Notes: generated by a model from the sequence alone, not told the origin. A stretch of DNA of 64,000 nt from Streptacidiphilus jeojiense (GCF_000719095.1 NZ_JOEH01000012.1:62001-126000), one strand, 5' to 3'. Numbered from the stretch's first letter, positions 8,915 through 18,408 are shown. Numbers and translations: made by a program.

Positions 8915-9958
8915 ATGCCCAGCACCGCCCGCACCCCGCACCGGCTCACCGGCCTGGTCCTCATCCTCATCTCCGCCTGCGCCTTCGGCGGCTCGGGGAC
9001 GGCGGCCAAACCGCTGATGGAGGCCGGCCTCAGCCCCATGGACGTGGTGTGGCTGCGGGCCACCGGCGCCGTGCTGATCCTGCTGCCGGTCCTGGTCAAG
9101 CACCGCGACCTGCCGCGCCGCCGCCCCGGGCTGGTGCTCGGCTTCGGGCTGTTCGCGGTGGCCGGCTGCCAGGGCCTGTCCTTCGCCTCGCTGGCGCTGA
9201 TCCCGGTCGGCGTGGCACTGCTGATCGAGTACCTGGGCCCGCCGCTGCTGCTCGGCTACATCCGCTTCGTCCAGCGCCGCAAGGTCGGCCGCAGGGCCGC
9301 GCTGGGTGCGCTGCTCGCCGTGCTGGGGCTGTGCTGCGTGGTGCAGATCTGGAGCGGGCTCGGCGGGCTCAACCCCTGGGGCGTGGCGCTGGGGCTGGGC
9401 GCGGCCTTCTGCCAGGTCGCCTACTTCGTCCTGGCGGAAGGCGTCGGCGCCGGGGCCGCCAACAGCTCCGCCGACGGCCCGGAGGCCGAGAAGCCGGTGG
9501 ACGCCATCGCGCTGAGCGCCTACGGGCTGCTGGTCGGTGCGATCGTCTTCACCGTCGCATCCCGGCCGTGGAACATCGACTGGTCGGTCTTCGGCCACGA
9601 CGTCTCCATGGGCGGACGGCAGGTCCCGGCGCTGCTGCTGCTCGGCTGGGTGATCGTGGTCGCGACCGTGGTGGCCTATGTGACCGGGGTGGCGGCGGTC
9701 AGCCATCTGTCGGCTCAGGTCGCCGGGGTCGTCGCCTGCCTGGAGGCGGTGGTCGGGACGGTGCTGGCCTGGGTGCTGCTCGGGGAACACCTGGCGCTGC
9801 CGCAGATCGTCGGCGGGCTGCTGGTCCTGGTGGGCGCGGGCATCGCGCAGACCTCGTCGACACCCGCCGCCCAGGGCCCGGTCGTCACCGAGGTCGGCGT
9901 GGAGCCGCTCCCCACCGTCGCGGCCCCCGCCACCCCCGCCGCTCCGGCGGCCCGCTGA
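8915..9958 (+). CDS. EamA/DMT-family transporter
   Basis: A 347-residue membrane protein with about ten hydrophobic segments arranged as two EamA repeats. The first opens near residue 10 (L-I-S-A-C-A-F-G-G-S-G). The second ends with L-A-W-V-L-L-G-E-H-L, the conserved end of EamA domains. A polar loop of about 30 residues (around 185-210) separates the halves, and the C-terminus is an Ala/Pro tail. The family exports metabolites and amino acids by drug/metabolite transport. The gene follows kynU after 142 bases with its own repeat-bearing upstream region, so it may export a tryptophan-derived product, but this is only positional. Confidence 0.9.
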   Translation: MPSTARTPHRLTGLVLILISACAFGGSGTAAKPLMEAGLSPMDVVWLRATGAVLILLPVLVKHRDLPRRRPGLVLGFGLFAVAGCQGLSFASLALIPVGVALLIEYLGPPLLLGYIRFVQRRKVGRRAALGALLAVLGLCCVVQIWSGLGGLNPWGVALGLGAAFCQVAYFVLAEGVGAGAANSSADGPEAEKPVDAIALSAYGLLVGAIVFTVASRPWNIDWSVFGHDVSMGGRQVPALLLLGWVIVVATVVAYVTGVAAVSHLSAQVAGVVACLEAVVGTVLAWVLLGEHLALPQIVGGLLVLVGAGIAQTSSTPAAQGPVVTEVGVEPLPTVAAPATPAAPAAR

Positions 9959-9961
9959 TCC

Positions 9962-10411
9962 TCAGCGGCCCAGGGTCGGCTGCATCCGGGTGGTCACCGC
10001 GATCCGGTTCCAGGAGTTGATGGTGAGGATCAGCGCGATGACCTGGGCCAGCTCCGCCTCCTCGAAGTGCTTGGCGGCGCGGGCGTAGACCTCGTCCGGG
10101 ACGAAGCCGTCGGTGATGACGGTGACGGCCTCGGTGAGCGCGAGCGCGGCCTGCTCCTTCTCGGTGAAGACCGGACCGGCCTCCTCCCAGGCGCTGAGGA
10201 GGTAGATCCGCTCCTCCGTCTCGCCGCCCTTGCGGGCGTCGCGGGTGTGCATGTCGAGGCAGAAGGCGCAGTGGTTGAGCAGCGAGGAGCGGATCTTGAT
10301 GAGCTCGGCGAGGACCGGGTCCACGCCCCGGCTGGCGGCGCGGTCGAGGGCGACCATCGCCTGGTAGACCTCGGGGGCGAGCTTGGCGAGGTTCATGCGC
10401 TGGCCGGACAT
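9962..10411 (-). CDS. Carboxymuconolactone decarboxylase / AhpD-family protein
   Basis: A 149-residue all-helical AhpD-like protein. The signature is H-C-A-F-C-L-D-M-H-T near residue 55 (C-x-x-C-x3-H), with the upstream acidic relay in E-L-I-K-I-R-S-S. Members reduce peroxides or act as thiol-disulfide reductants. ATG 10411 is preceded by AGGGAG at five bases; a longer opening at 10471 lacks support. It is divergent from the MocR regulator, 86 bases apart, and is the likely regulated partner. The stop is only three bases from the EamA stop, tail to tail. Confidence 0.88.
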   Translation of the reverse strand: MSGQRMNLAKLAPEVYQAMVALDRAASRGVDPVLAELIKIRSSLLNHCAFCLDMHTRDARKGGETEERIYLLSAWEEAGPVFTEKEQAALALTEAVTVITDGFVPDEVYARAAKHFEEAELAQVIALILTINSWNRIAVTTRMQPTLGR

Positions 10412-10497
10412 GTGGGCTCCCTGGCTGTCGGACGTGTCGATCGTGGTCACGGACACCAACCTACGAGGCAAGTAGCGCAGGAGTATGGTCCATTTCC

Positions 10498-11961
10498 ATG
10501 GCAGATCAGTGGGCCAATCAGCCCGGCACCGTCGACCTCCACCTCGATCTGGACCTCGGCGGCCCCGGCGGCGTCCGCGCCTCGCTCACCGACGCGCTGC
10601 GGGAGGCCGTCCGCAGCGGGCGGCTCGCTCCCGGGACCCGGCTGCCGCCGTCGCGCTCGCTGGCCACCGACCTCGGGGTGGCCCGCAACACCGTCGCGGA
10701 CGCCTACGGCGAACTGGTGGCCGAGGGCTGGCTCACGGCCCGCCAGGGGTCCGGCACCCGGGTGGCCCGACGGGTGACCGGCCCGGACGGCGGACGTCGC
10801 GGGAAGCGGTCGGCGAAGCCGGTCCGGCCCCCGGCCCCGCTGGGACCCTTCGCCCCCTTCCACACCTCCACCAGCCTCTACGCCGGCTCCCCCGACCTCT
10901 CCGCGTTCCCCCGCACGGCCTGGCTCGCCGCCGCCCGCCGGGCGCTGGCGACGGCGCCCAACGAGATGTTCGGCTACGGGGACCCGCGCGGCTGCCAGCC
11001 GCTCCGCGAGGCGCTGGCGGAGTACCTGTCCCGGGCCCGCGGCGTGCGCACCACCCCGGAGCAGCTGGTCGTCTGCTCGGGATTCACCCAGGGACTCTCG
11101 CTGCTGAGCCGCGTCCTGCGCGCCGACGGCGTGCGCACGCTCGCCATGGAGTCCTACGGCCTGGACGTCCACCGCGATCTGGCCGTTGCCGGCGGGCTCA
11201 CCAGCGTTCCCCTGACGGTAGATCACCACGGTGCTGATACAACGCAATTGACGACTCGTCGACACCACGGCGCGGTGCTGCTCACCCCCGCGCACCAGTT
11301 CCCCACCGGGGTGCCGCTGCACCCGGACCGGCGCGCGGCCGCGGTCGACTGGGCCAGGTCCACCGGCGGCCTGGTACTGGAGGACGACTACGACGGGGAG
11401 TTCCGCTACGACCGCCAGCCGGTGGGCGCGCTCCAGGGCCTGGACCCCGAACGCGTGGTCTACCTCGGCACCGCCAGCAAGAGCCTCGCCCCCGCACTCC
11501 GGCTGGGCTGGATGGCGCTGCCCGGACACCTGGTGGAACGGGTGGTGACGGCCAAGCAGGCCGACGAGCGGCATCCCAGCGTGCTGGACCAGCTGACCCT
11601 GGCCGAGTTCATCACCTCCGGCGGCTACGACCGCCATCTGCGGGCGATGCGGCTGCGCTACCGCCGACGCCGCGACCGGCTGGTCGCGGCGCTCGCCGAG
11701 CGGGTCCCCTCGGTCCGGGTCAGCGGCATCGCCGCCGGACTGCACGTGGTGCTGCGACTGCCCCCGGGGACGGAGCAGCAGGCGCTGCGCAGCGCCGACT
11801 GGCTGAGCCTGGCCGTACAGGGCCTGGACTCCTTCCGGCACCCCGCCGTCCCCCGCCCCGAAGCAGGGGACGGCCTGGTCGTCGGCTACGGGACACCGGC
11901 CGAGCACGCCTTCACCGGGGCCCTGGACACCCTGTGCCAGGTACTGGAGGCAGTGGTCTGA
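10498..11961 (+). CDS. MocR-family regulator (GntR winged helix fused to aminotransferase-like domain)
   Basis: A 487-residue protein. A GntR-type winged helix is at about 20-85 (L-R-E-A-V-R-S-G-R-L-A-P-G, then P-P-S-R-S-L-A). A class-I aminotransferase-like domain runs from about 115 to the end, with L-E-D-D-Y-D-G-E-F-R-Y-D and the PLP lysine in Y-L-G-T-A-S-K-S-L-A-P. MocR proteins use PLP or PLP-adducts as effector. It is divergent from the AhpD-like gene and probably controls it. Codon use is normal for the window. ATG 10498 lies 14 bases from an AGGAG, slightly far, so the start is tentative. Confidence 0.93.
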   Translation: MADQWANQPGTVDLHLDLDLGGPGGVRASLTDALREAVRSGRLAPGTRLPPSRSLATDLGVARNTVADAYGELVAEGWLTARQGSGTRVARRVTGPDGGRRGKRSAKPVRPPAPLGPFAPFHTSTSLYAGSPDLSAFPRTAWLAAARRALATAPNEMFGYGDPRGCQPLREALAEYLSRARGVRTTPEQLVVCSGFTQGLSLLSRVLRADGVRTLAMESYGLDVHRDLAVAGGLTSVPLTVDHHGADTTQLTTRRHHGAVLLTPAHQFPTGVPLHPDRRAAAVDWARSTGGLVLEDDYDGEFRYDRQPVGALQGLDPERVVYLGTASKSLAPALRLGWMALPGHLVERVVTAKQADERHPSVLDQLTLAEFITSGGYDRHLRAMRLRYRRRRDRLVAALAERVPSVRVSGIAAGLHVVLRLPPGTEQQALRSADWLSLAVQGLDSFRHPAVPRPEAGDGLVVGYGTPAEHAFTGALDTLCQVLEAVV

Positions 11962-12000
11962 GCCGGTCCCGACCGGTCCGCTGCGACCAGCGGCTGAGGA

Positions 12001-12055
12001 CGAAAGTCCGTTGCCCGCACCGGTCCTGGGACCGGGGCGGGCAACGGCGCTTTCG
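12001..12055 (+). terminator. Hairpin terminator after the MocR gene
   Basis: An inverted repeat pairs CGAAAG with CTTTCG on the outside, CCGTTGCCCGC with GCGGGCAACGG inside it, and an inner CGGTCC/GGACCG. It sits 40-94 bases after the MocR stop. Confidence 0.7.
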
Positions 12056-12070
12056 GCGAGGCTGGACGGC

Positions 12071-12424
12071 ATGAACAGCAGCCCCGGCCACCCGCCCGAC
12101 ACGCTCCTGCCGACCCCCGTGCGCCGTCTCCTGGACGCGGTGGACCGGGGCGACTCCGACGCCTTCGCCGAACTCTTCGGCACCGACGGCGTCGTGGACG
12201 ACTGGGGCCGGGTGTTCGTCGGCCGTGAGCAGGTCCGCGACTGGAGCGACCGCGAGTTCCTGGGCCTGAACGGCCGGCTGACGGTCCATCGCTGGTCCAC
12301 GCAGCCGCCGCCGGTGCTGATCGTGACGATCGGCACCGACGGCGGCTACAACGGCCCGTCCACCCTCACCTTCACACTCTCCCCGGACGGCGAGGGCATC
12401 GACCGGATGGCGATGACCGACTGA
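12071..12424 (+). CDS. SnoaL-like / NTF2-family protein
   Basis: A 117-residue protein with the NTF2 cone-fold pattern: L-L-D-A-V-D-R-G-D-S-D-A-F-A-E-L-F, then D-G-V-V-D-D-W-G-R-V-F-V-G-R-E-Q-V. These folds act as small isomerases, hydrolases or ligand binders. I chose ATG 12071 because it precedes the conserved helix; the further upstream opening would add 20 unstructured residues encoded in the terminator. Its stop faces kdpC, 39 bases away. No partner gene is evident. Confidence 0.8.
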   Translation: MNSSPGHPPDTLLPTPVRRLLDAVDRGDSDAFAELFGTDGVVDDWGRVFVGREQVRDWSDREFLGLNGRLTVHRWSTQPPPVLIVTIGTDGGYNGPSTLTFTLSPDGEGIDRMAMTD

Positions 12425-12463
12425 TCCGCCTCAGCCGGTCGTCGCCGTCAGCACTGCCGAGGA

Positions 12464-13093
12464 TCAGCCGAGCTTGGTGAGGGCGATGTTGAGGTTGAGG
12501 ACGTCCACGCGGGGTTCGCCGAGGAAGCCGAGGGTGCGGCTCTGGGTGTACTTGGCGACCAGGGCCTGGACCTGGGCGTCGGTCAGGCCGCGGGCCTGGG
12601 CGACCCGGTTGACCTGGATGGCGGCGTAGGCCGGGCTGATGTCGGGGTCCAGTCCGGAGCCGGACTCGGTGATCGCGTCCGGGGGCACCTGGCTCTGGCT
12701 GACGTCGTTGAACTTGGCGATGGCGGCCTTGAGCTGGGTGTAGGTGGTGGCCAGGCCGGCGTCGTTGGTGCCCTTGTTGCTACCGGCCGAGGCGGTGGGG
12801 TCGTAGCCGTCGGCGCCCGCGGCCGAGGGCCGGGACTGGAACAGCTTGGGGTCGGGGCTGACGGTCTTGCCGTCGGCCGAGGTGGTGGTGAAGTTCTGTC
12901 CGATGAGCGAGGACCCGACCACGGTGCCGTCCTTGCCCTTGACCAGCGAGCCGTTGGCCTGGCTGGAGAAGGCGACCTGGGAGATCCCGGTGACCAGCAG
13001 CGGGTACGCGAGGCCGCACAGGACGGTGAACAGCAGCAGCAGCCGCAGACCGGTCAGGTGGTTGCGCAGTGCGGTGGGGAGGGGCTTGGCCAT
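12464..13093 (-). CDS. kdpC: Potassium-transporting ATPase subunit KdpC
   Basis: A 209-residue protein with one N-terminal membrane helix (about residues 14-35, L-L-L-L-F-T-V-L-C-G-L-A-Y-P). The soluble domain is typical: G-S-S-L-I-G-Q-N-F, F-Q-S-R-P-S-A-A, G-S-G-L-D-P-D-I-S-P, and the C-terminal V-L-N-L-N-I-A-L. KdpC stabilises KdpB and assists ATP binding in the high-affinity K+ pump. It is the last gene of kdpFABC, 17 bases after kdpB. No kdpDE sensor genes are in the window. Confidence 0.96.
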   Translation of the reverse strand: MAKPLPTALRNHLTGLRLLLLFTVLCGLAYPLLVTGISQVAFSSQANGSLVKGKDGTVVGSSLIGQNFTTTSADGKTVSPDPKLFQSRPSAAGADGYDPTASAGSNKGTNDAGLATTYTQLKAAIAKFNDVSQSQVPPDAITESGSGLDPDISPAYAAIQVNRVAQARGLTDAQVQALVAKYTQSRTLGFLGEPRVDVLNLNIALTKLG

Positions 13094-13110
13094 GATGTCG
13101 TCACACTCTC

Positions 13111-15249
13111 TCAGTGCAGTCCGGGGATGAACTGCACGATCAGGTCGATCGCCTTGATGCCGACGAAGGGCAGGATCAGGCCGCCGATGCCGTAGATGCC
13201 CAGGTTGCGGCGGAGCAGGGACTGGGCGGAGGAGGGCTTGTAGCGCACTCCGCGCAGGGCCAGCGGGATCAGGCCGATGATGATCAGGGCGTTGAAGATG
13301 ATCGCGGAGGTGATCGCGGACTTGGGGCTGTCCAGGGCCATGATGTTCAGGTGCCGCAGGCCCGGGTAGACCGAGGCGAACATGGCCGGGATGATCGCGA
13401 AGTACTTGGCCACGTCGTTGGCGATGGAGAACGTGGTCAGCGCGCCGCGGGTGATCAGGAGCTGCTTGCCGATCTCGACGATCTCGATCAGCTTGGTGGG
13501 GTTGGAGTCCAGGTCCACCATGTTCCCGGCCTCCTTGGCGGCCGAGGTGCCGGTGTTCATGGCCACGCCGACGTCGGCCTGGGCCAGGGCCGGGGCGTCG
13601 TTGGTGCCGTCCCCGGTCATGGCGACCAGCTTGCCGCCGGCCTGCTCCTTCTTGATCAGGGCCATCTTGTCCTCGGGGGTGGCCTCGGCGAGGAAGTCGT
13701 CGACGCCGGCCTCCTCGGCGATCGCGGCGGCCGTCAGCGGGTTGTCACCGGTGATCATGACGGTGCGGATGCCCATCGCCCGCAGGTCCTCGAACCGCTG
13801 CTTGATCCCCGGCTTCACCACGTCCTTGAGGTAGATGACGCCCAGGGCACGGGCAGGCTCGCTGCCGCGCTTCTCGGCCACCACCAGCGGGGTGCCGCCA
13901 CGGTTGGAGATGCGCTCGACGGCGATCTCCAGTTCCTGGCCGGTGGTTCCGCCGTTCTCCCGCACCCAGGCGGCGACCGATCCGGCCGCGCCCTTGCGCA
14001 CCGCGTGCACCCCGGAAGGCTCGTCCAGGTCCACACCCGACATCCGGGTCTGGGCGGTGAACTCGATCCAGGTGGCGTGCGTCAGCTCGCCCTGGACGCG
14101 CTCGCGCAGTCCGTACTTCTCCTTGGCCAGCACGACGATGGAGCGGCCCTCGGGAGTCTCGTCCGCGAGCGAGGAGAGCTGGGCGGCGTCCGCTATCTGA
14201 CGGTCGGTCACGTTGTCGATCGGCAGGAACTCGGCCGCCTGTCGGTTGCCGAAGGTGATGGTGCCGGTCTTGTCCAGCAGCAGGGTGGAGACGTCGCCGG
14301 CGGCCTCGACCGCGCGTCCGGACATGGCCAGCACATTGCGCTGCACCAGCCGGTCCATACCGGCGATGCCGATCGCGGACAGCAGTGCGCCGATGGTGGT
14401 CGGGATCAGTGCCACCAGCAGCGCGACCAGCACGATGATGGTCTGCTCGGCCCCGGCGTACTTGGCCATCGGCTGCAGGGTGACCACGGCCAGCAGGAAC
14501 ACGATGGTCAGCGACGCCAGCAGGATGTTCAGCGCGATCTCGTTGGGCGTCTTCTGCCGTGCCGCGCCCTCGACCAGGGCGATCATCCGGTCGATGAAGG
14601 TCTTGCCGGGTTCGGAGGTGATCTTGACGACGATGCGGTCGGAGAGCACCTTGGTGCCGCCGGTGACCGCGGAGCGGTCGCCGCCGGACTCGCGGATCAC
14701 CGGTGCGGACTCGCCGGTGATGGCCGACTCGTCCACCGAGGCCACGCCCTCGACGACGTCCCCGTCGCCGGGGATGATCTGGCCGGCCTCGACCACGACG
14801 TAGTCGCCCAGCTTCAGTTCGGTGGCCGGGACCTCGGCCTCGGTGACATTGGTGGCGCCCGGCGCCCAGGTGCCCTGGACCTTGCGGGCGACGGTGTCGG
14901 TCTTGGTGCGGCGCAGGGTGTCGGCCTGGGCCTTGCCGCGGCCCTCGGCCACGGCCTCGGCCAGGTTGGCGAAGACCACGGTCAGCCACAGCCACACGGT
15001 GATCACCCAGGCGAACACGCTGGGCTTCTCGATGGCCGAGATGGTGGTCAGCAGCGAGCCGACCTCGACCACGAACATCACCGGGCTCTTGACCATCACC
15101 CGCGGGTCGAGCTTCTTGATCGCGTCGGGGAAGGAGGTGAGCAACTGCTTGGGGTCGAGCAGACCCGCCGAGAGCCGGTGTTCCGTCTCACCCGCAGGCA
15201 GCAGCGCCTCCGGCTCGACGGCCGGGTCGTGGAGAGTGGGGGTGGACAT
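13111..15249 (-). CDS. kdpB: Potassium-transporting P-type ATPase catalytic subunit KdpB
   Basis: A 712-residue P-type ATPase. The phosphorylated aspartate lies in [10 protein letters not shown] near residue 325. The actuator loop is [11 protein letters not shown], and the hinge is T-G-D-N-P-L-T-A-A with [12 protein letters not shown]. It couples ATP hydrolysis to K+ uptake through KdpA. Its ATG shares one base with the kdpA stop (TGATG), so translation is probably coupled. The N-terminal extension of about 45 residues before the first conserved helix is somewhat long. The long opening on the opposite strand is a codon-bias shadow. Confidence 0.97.
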   Translation of the reverse strand: MSTPTLHDPAVEPEALLPAGETEHRLSAGLLDPKQLLTSFPDAIKKLDPRVMVKSPVMFVVEVGSLLTTISAIEKPSVFAWVITVWLWLTVVFANLAEAVAEGRGKAQADTLRRTKTDTVARKVQGTWAPGATNVTEAEVPATELKLGDYVVVEAGQIIPGDGDVVEGVASVDESAITGESAPVIRESGGDRSAVTGGTKVLSDRIVVKITSEPGKTFIDRMIALVEGAARQKTPNEIALNILLASLTIVFLLAVVTLQPMAKYAGAEQTIIVLVALLVALIPTTIGALLSAIGIAGMDRLVQRNVLAMSGRAVEAAGDVSTLLLDKTGTITFGNRQAAEFLPIDNVTDRQIADAAQLSSLADETPEGRSIVVLAKEKYGLRERVQGELTHATWIEFTAQTRMSGVDLDEPSGVHAVRKGAAGSVAAWVRENGGTTGQELEIAVERISNRGGTPLVVAEKRGSEPARALGVIYLKDVVKPGIKQRFEDLRAMGIRTVMITGDNPLTAAAIAEEAGVDDFLAEATPEDKMALIKKEQAGGKLVAMTGDGTNDAPALAQADVGVAMNTGTSAAKEAGNMVDLDSNPTKLIEIVEIGKQLLITRGALTTFSIANDVAKYFAIIPAMFASVYPGLRHLNIMALDSPKSAITSAIIFNALIIIGLIPLALRGVRYKPSSAQSLLRRNLGIYGIGGLILPFVGIKAIDLIVQFIPGLH

Positions 15250-16913
15250 CAGTGAAGCCCTTCCGCGAGCGGCCCGAGTGCCAGAGCCGGGAAGTAGGTG
15301 AGACCGACGACGATCAGGATCACGCCGGAGAGCATGCCGACGAACAGCGGCGTGTTGGTCCTGAGCGTGCCGGTGGATTCGGGGACCGGTGCCTGCTTGG
15401 CCAGCGACCCGGCCAGTGCGAGGACGAAGACCATGGGCAGGAAGCGGCCGAAGAGCATGGCCAGACCGAGTGCGGTCTCCCAGTGCGTCGAGGTGACGGT
15501 GATGCCGCCGAACGCGGAGCCGTTGTTGTTGGCCGCCGAGGTGAAGGCGTACAGCACCTCGGAGAAGCCGTGCGGCCCGGTGTTGTTCATCCCGCCGCCG
15601 TGACCGGCCTTCAGCGACATCGCCAGACCCGTCCCGCACAGCACGATCGCCGGGGTGGTCAGGATGTAGAGGGAGGCGAACTTCATCTCCCGCGCACCGA
15701 GCTTCTTGCCCAGGTACTCCGGGGTGCGACCCACCATCAGGCCCGCCACGAACACGGTGACCACCGCGAGGATCAGGATCCCGTACAGCCCCGATCCGGT
15801 GCCGCCCGGCGCGATCTCACCGAACATCATGTTCAGGATCGCGGTCCCGCCGCCCAGCGGCGTGAACGAGTCGTGCATCGAGTTGACCGCACCGGTGGAG
15901 GTCAGCGTGGTGGAGGCGGCGAACAGCGAGGAGCCGGGGATCCCGAAGCGGACCTCCTTGCCCTCCATCGCCGCACCGGCGATCTGCGCGGCGATGCCCG
16001 AGTGCTGGTGCTCGAAGAAGGTGATCAGCGACGCGGAGGCGATCCAGTACAGGCCCATCACGGACAGGATGGTGTAGCCCTGCTTGTGGCTGCCGACCAT
16101 CTTGCCGAAGGTGCGGCACAGCGCGAAGGAGATCACCAGCATCAGGTAGATCGCCAGCAGGTTGGTGAACGGGTTGGGGTTCTCGAACGGGTGGGCGGAG
16201 TTGGCGTTGTAGAAGCCGCCGCCGTTGGTGCCCAGCTGCTTGATGACCTCCTGCGAGGCCACCGGACCGCCGGGGATGGACTGGGTGGCACCGGACAGGG
16301 TGTGCACGATCTGGGCGGCGTGCAGGTTCTCCACCACGCCGCCGGCCACCAGCACCAGCGCGAACACGAACGAGATCGGCAGCAGCACCCGCAGCGTGAT
16401 CCGGGTCAGGTCGACCCAGAAGTTGCCCAGGTGGTCGGTCTTGTTGCGGGTGAACCCGCGGATCAGCGCGGCCACCACCGCGATACCGACGGCGGCGGAC
16501 AGGAAGTTCTGCACCGCCAGTCCGCCCATCTGCACCAGATGGCCCATCGTCGACTCGCCCGAGTACGACTGCCAGTTGGTGTTGGTGACGAACGACGCCG
16601 CGGTGTTCCACGCCATCGCCGGCGTGACCGCGGGGAAACCCAGAGAAAGCCACAGGTGCTCCTGCAGCCGTTGGAAGCCGTACAGGAACAGCACCGACAC
16701 GAAGGAGAAAGCCAGCACACTGCGCAGGTAGGCGCCCCAGGTCTGCTCCGCGTCGCCGTCGACGCCGATCAGCTTGAAGATGCCGCGCTCGATCCGCAGA
16801 TGCTTGCGGGAGGTGAGCGTGTGGGCGATGTAGTCGCCCAGCGGCCGGTAGGACAGTGCCAACGCACCGACCAGCGCCAGGGCCTGCAGAAAGCCCGCAA
16901 GAGAAGAGTTCAT
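15249..16913 (-). CDS. kdpA: Potassium-transporting ATPase channel subunit KdpA
   Basis: A 554-residue, ten-helix membrane protein of the superfamily of K+ transporters. Selectivity-loop motifs are visible: [12 protein letters not shown] (first pore loop), [12 protein letters not shown] (second), and [10 protein letters not shown] (fourth). It forms the K+-selective pore of the Kdp pump. It lies two bases after kdpF and overlaps kdpB by one base. ATG 16913 is the natural start. Confidence 0.97.
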   Translation of the reverse strand: MNSSLAGFLQALALVGALALSYRPLGDYIAHTLTSRKHLRIERGIFKLIGVDGDAEQTWGAYLRSVLAFSFVSVLFLYGFQRLQEHLWLSLGFPAVTPAMAWNTAASFVTNTNWQSYSGESTMGHLVQMGGLAVQNFLSAAVGIAVVAALIRGFTRNKTDHLGNFWVDLTRITLRVLLPISFVFALVLVAGGVVENLHAAQIVHTLSGATQSIPGGPVASQEVIKQLGTNGGGFYNANSAHPFENPNPFTNLLAIYLMLVISFALCRTFGKMVGSHKQGYTILSVMGLYWIASASLITFFEHQHSGIAAQIAGAAMEGKEVRFGIPGSSLFAASTTLTSTGAVNSMHDSFTPLGGGTAILNMMFGEIAPGGTGSGLYGILILAVVTVFVAGLMVGRTPEYLGKKLGAREMKFASLYILTTPAIVLCGTGLAMSLKAGHGGGMNNTGPHGFSEVLYAFTSAANNNGSAFGGITVTSTHWETALGLAMLFGRFLPMVFVLALAGSLAKQAPVPESTGTLRTNTPLFVGMLSGVILIVVGLTYFPALALGPLAEGLH

Positions 16914-16915
16914 GG

Positions 16916-17005
16916 TCAGAACTTCTCCGGGAGGATGAGAGCCGCGATCAGATAGCCGACCAGGGCCACCGCGACCACAAGGCCCACGATGTTGTCGGCG
17001 CTCAC
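16916..17005 (-). CDS. kdpF: Kdp small subunit KdpF
   Basis: A 29-residue single-helix peptide. It opens M-S-A-D-N-I-V-G-L, has a hydrophobic core of about 18 residues, and ends I-L-P-E-K-F, the hallmark of KdpF (L-x-x-P-E-K-F). KdpF sits between KdpA and the membrane and stabilises the complex. It starts with GTG at 17005, which overlaps the stop of the preceding small gene by four bases (GTGA). Its stop is two bases before kdpA. Confidence 0.93.
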   Translation of the reverse strand: MSADNIVGLVVAVALVGYLIAALILPEKF

Positions 17006-17085
17006 AGCTTCTCCACCGCCTTGGCGATCAGAGCGAGGACGGCGAACACAAGGATCGTCACCCCGACAAAAAGCACGTCGAGCAT
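17002..17085 (-). CDS. 27-residue membrane peptide heading the kdp operon
   Basis: ATG 17085 to TGA 17002-17004 encodes 27 residues: M-L-D-V-L-F, then a hydrophobic helix of about 16 residues, then K-A-V-E-K-L. It has a short start and a basic end, as a single membrane span would. The GTGA overlap with kdpF implies translational coupling and argues that the frame is real. I do not know a named family. It could be a second KdpF-like accessory subunit or a leader peptide whose translation controls kdpF. It is too short for ordinary gene callers. Confidence 0.7.
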   Translation of the reverse strand: MLDVLFVGVTILVFAVLALIAKAVEKL

Positions 17086-17267
17086 GAGGTATGCACCCCT
17101 GGAATCAACTGGTTCCCAACCTGCCAGGAGGGCTCCCGACCGGTACCGGCATCACTCCGGCTTTGCCAGGAAAGCGCATGTCAGGCCGGTACTAGCGCGC
17201 TGTTGACGCGTTGCTTGCGGCCTCTGGCGGAACCTTGACACGCCCTTGACGCCGCCTGCCCACGGCA

Positions 17268-17301
17268 GGTCGGCCCGGCCATGGACGCAGCCGGGCCGAC
17301 C
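17268..17301 (-). terminator. Hairpin downstream of the secreted-protein gene
   Basis: A perfect 12-bp stem (GGTCGGCCCGGC with its complement) and a 10-base loop lie 48-81 bases past the stop of the gene at 17349-17966. A second, weaker GC-rich hairpin lies between them. Confidence 0.65.
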
Positions 17302-17348
17302 GTGCCGGAGGACACGGTCAGCCCGGCTGCGGGACTGGGGCGGATCCG

Positions 17349-17966
17349 TCAGAGACCGGGGACCCCGGGCAGCGACGGTGCCGCGACGGGCAGCGACGGA
17401 ACCGAGACCGGGAGGGACGGCAGGGAGACAGGGGGCAGTCCGGGCAGGGTCGGCAGCGGCAGGCCACCGCCCAGCAGCAGGCTGGCGACCAGGTTGACCA
17501 CGGCCGGGACGGCGGCGGTCAGGGCGGCCGCGATCTTCGCCGGGTCCTTGGACGTCACGGCCGCGACCAGATCGTCCAGGACGGTCTTGACCTGGGCCAC
17601 GGCCTGGGCGACCAGGGCGTTCGGGTCGGGCGTCGCCGCACGGTGCCCGGCCTTCGCAGCCGGCGCAGCCGTGCCGACCACACTCGCCAGAGCGGTCTTG
17701 GCGGTGGCGACCAGGTTGGTCACCGTGGCCAGATCGGGTGTCGCCGCTGCCGCCGCGGTGACCGCGTCGGTTACCTTCCCGACCGCACCGAACTGCGACA
17801 GCACCGCCAGCGCCGCGGACGTGTCGGGGACCGCCGCCGCGGGGTGCACGGCGCTGCCGCTGGCGGGCTGCTCCGCGAGCGCGATGGTCGTTCCTGCGGC
17901 ACCGAACGCGAGGGCGCCACAGGTGAGGGAGGCGACCACGAGGCTGGCCCTGCGAGAAACGTGCAT
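17349..17966 (-). CDS. Secreted Ala-rich protein with proline-leucine C-terminal repeats
   Basis: A 205-residue protein with a clear Sec signal peptide (basic MHVSRRAS, a hydrophobic core to about residue 28, probable cleavage near A-L-A-E). The mature part is Ala/Val-rich helix. From about residue 170 it becomes a run of S-L-P and P-x-L-P units (L-P-T-L-P-G-L-P-P-V-S-L-P-S-L-P), probably an extended cell-wall-associated tail. I recognise no enzymatic domain. It is monocistronic with its own hairpin terminator and an inverted repeat 34 bases upstream of the start. Confidence 0.82.
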   Translation of the reverse strand: MHVSRRASLVVASLTCGALAFGAAGTTIALAEQPASGSAVHPAAAVPDTSAALAVLSQFGAVGKVTDAVTAAAAATPDLATVTNLVATAKTALASVVGTAAPAAKAGHRAATPDPNALVAQAVAQVKTVLDDLVAAVTSKDPAKIAAALTAAVPAVVNLVASLLLGGGLPLPTLPGLPPVSLPSLPVSVPSLPVAAPSLPGVPGL

Positions 17967-17999
17967 GGGTAATGCCTTTCCTTATGTTGAACAGCTGAC

Positions 18000-18025
18000 G
18001 TGTTCACCCTGCAAAGGGTCAACAC
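18000..18025 (-). promoter_or_regulatory. 11-bp-arm inverted repeat upstream of the secreted-protein gene
   Basis: GTGTTCACCCT at 18000-18010 and AGGGTCAACAC at 18015-18025 are complementary at ten of eleven positions around a 4-base spacer. The site lies 34-59 bases upstream of the start at 17966 and could be an operator or a 5'-UTR hairpin. Confidence 0.55.
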
Positions 18026-18178
18026 GGGCCGCAACCGGACGGCAACCCTGTGCAACCACCCCCAGTGGACATCAAAGACTGGCCTGACCAGCGGTTTTGA
18101 GCATCCGTGGGATTTCTTCGAACTCCTGCCCAAGTGCCGCCGTCCGTGATCCCGGCAGACCGTGCGAAAGGGAGGGAT

Positions 18179-18198
18179 CCGGGGCCTTTCGGCCCCGG
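18179..18198 (-). terminator. Short perfect hairpin after the hydrophobic peptide gene
   Basis: CCGGGGCC, a TTTC loop and GGCCCCGG form a perfect 8-bp GC stem 40 bases past the stop of the gene at 18238-18408. Confidence 0.65.
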
Positions 18199-18237
18199 AC
18201 CCCTCCCGCTTGCAGCTCCTGCCCGGATCTCAGCCGG

Positions 18238-18408
18238 TCACCATCGGTACCAGCGACCACGGCCGCCGCCGGTCCCGGCCCCGCGGAACAGGAATCCCAG
18301 GACCCAGATCACCAGGACGACCAGGGCGATCCACCAGAGCACGTGCAGTGCGAAACCCGCGCCCCCGAGTATCAGGGCGAGCAGTAGAACCAGAATGACC
18401 AAACCCAT
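18238..18408 (-). CDS. 56-residue hydrophobic membrane peptide
   Basis: ATG 18408 is preceded by GAGGAGGATGAA, a strong ribosome-binding site. The product has two closely spaced hydrophobic stretches (about residues 2-20 and 22-42) broken by L-H-V-L-W-W. It ends in a glycine/arginine tail (G-G-G-R-G-R-W-Y-R-W). Small hydrophobic proteins like this are common in Streptomyces and often accompany stress membrane proteins. The next gene upstream on the same strand is a GlsB/YeaQ protein. Function is unknown. Confidence 0.82.
   Translation of the reverse strand: MGLVILVLLLALILGGAGFALHVLWWIALVVLVIWVLGFLFRGAGTGGGRGRWYRW

Noticed and set aside
13114..15255. 713-codon open frame opposite kdpB
   Set aside because: KdpB carries every P-type ATPase motif on the other strand. 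The opposing frame is a low-complexity Asp/Gly/His/Gln product, typical of a GC-bias shadow.
15252..16955. 567-codon forward frame across kdpA
   Set aside because: Shadow of kdpA with Gln/His/Arg-rich low-complexity sequence.
12464..17085. kdpDE sensor genes or c-di-AMP riboswitch with the kdp operon
   Set aside because: No histidine kinase or response regulator adjoins the operon, and I could not find the conserved ydaO-type sequence in the leader.
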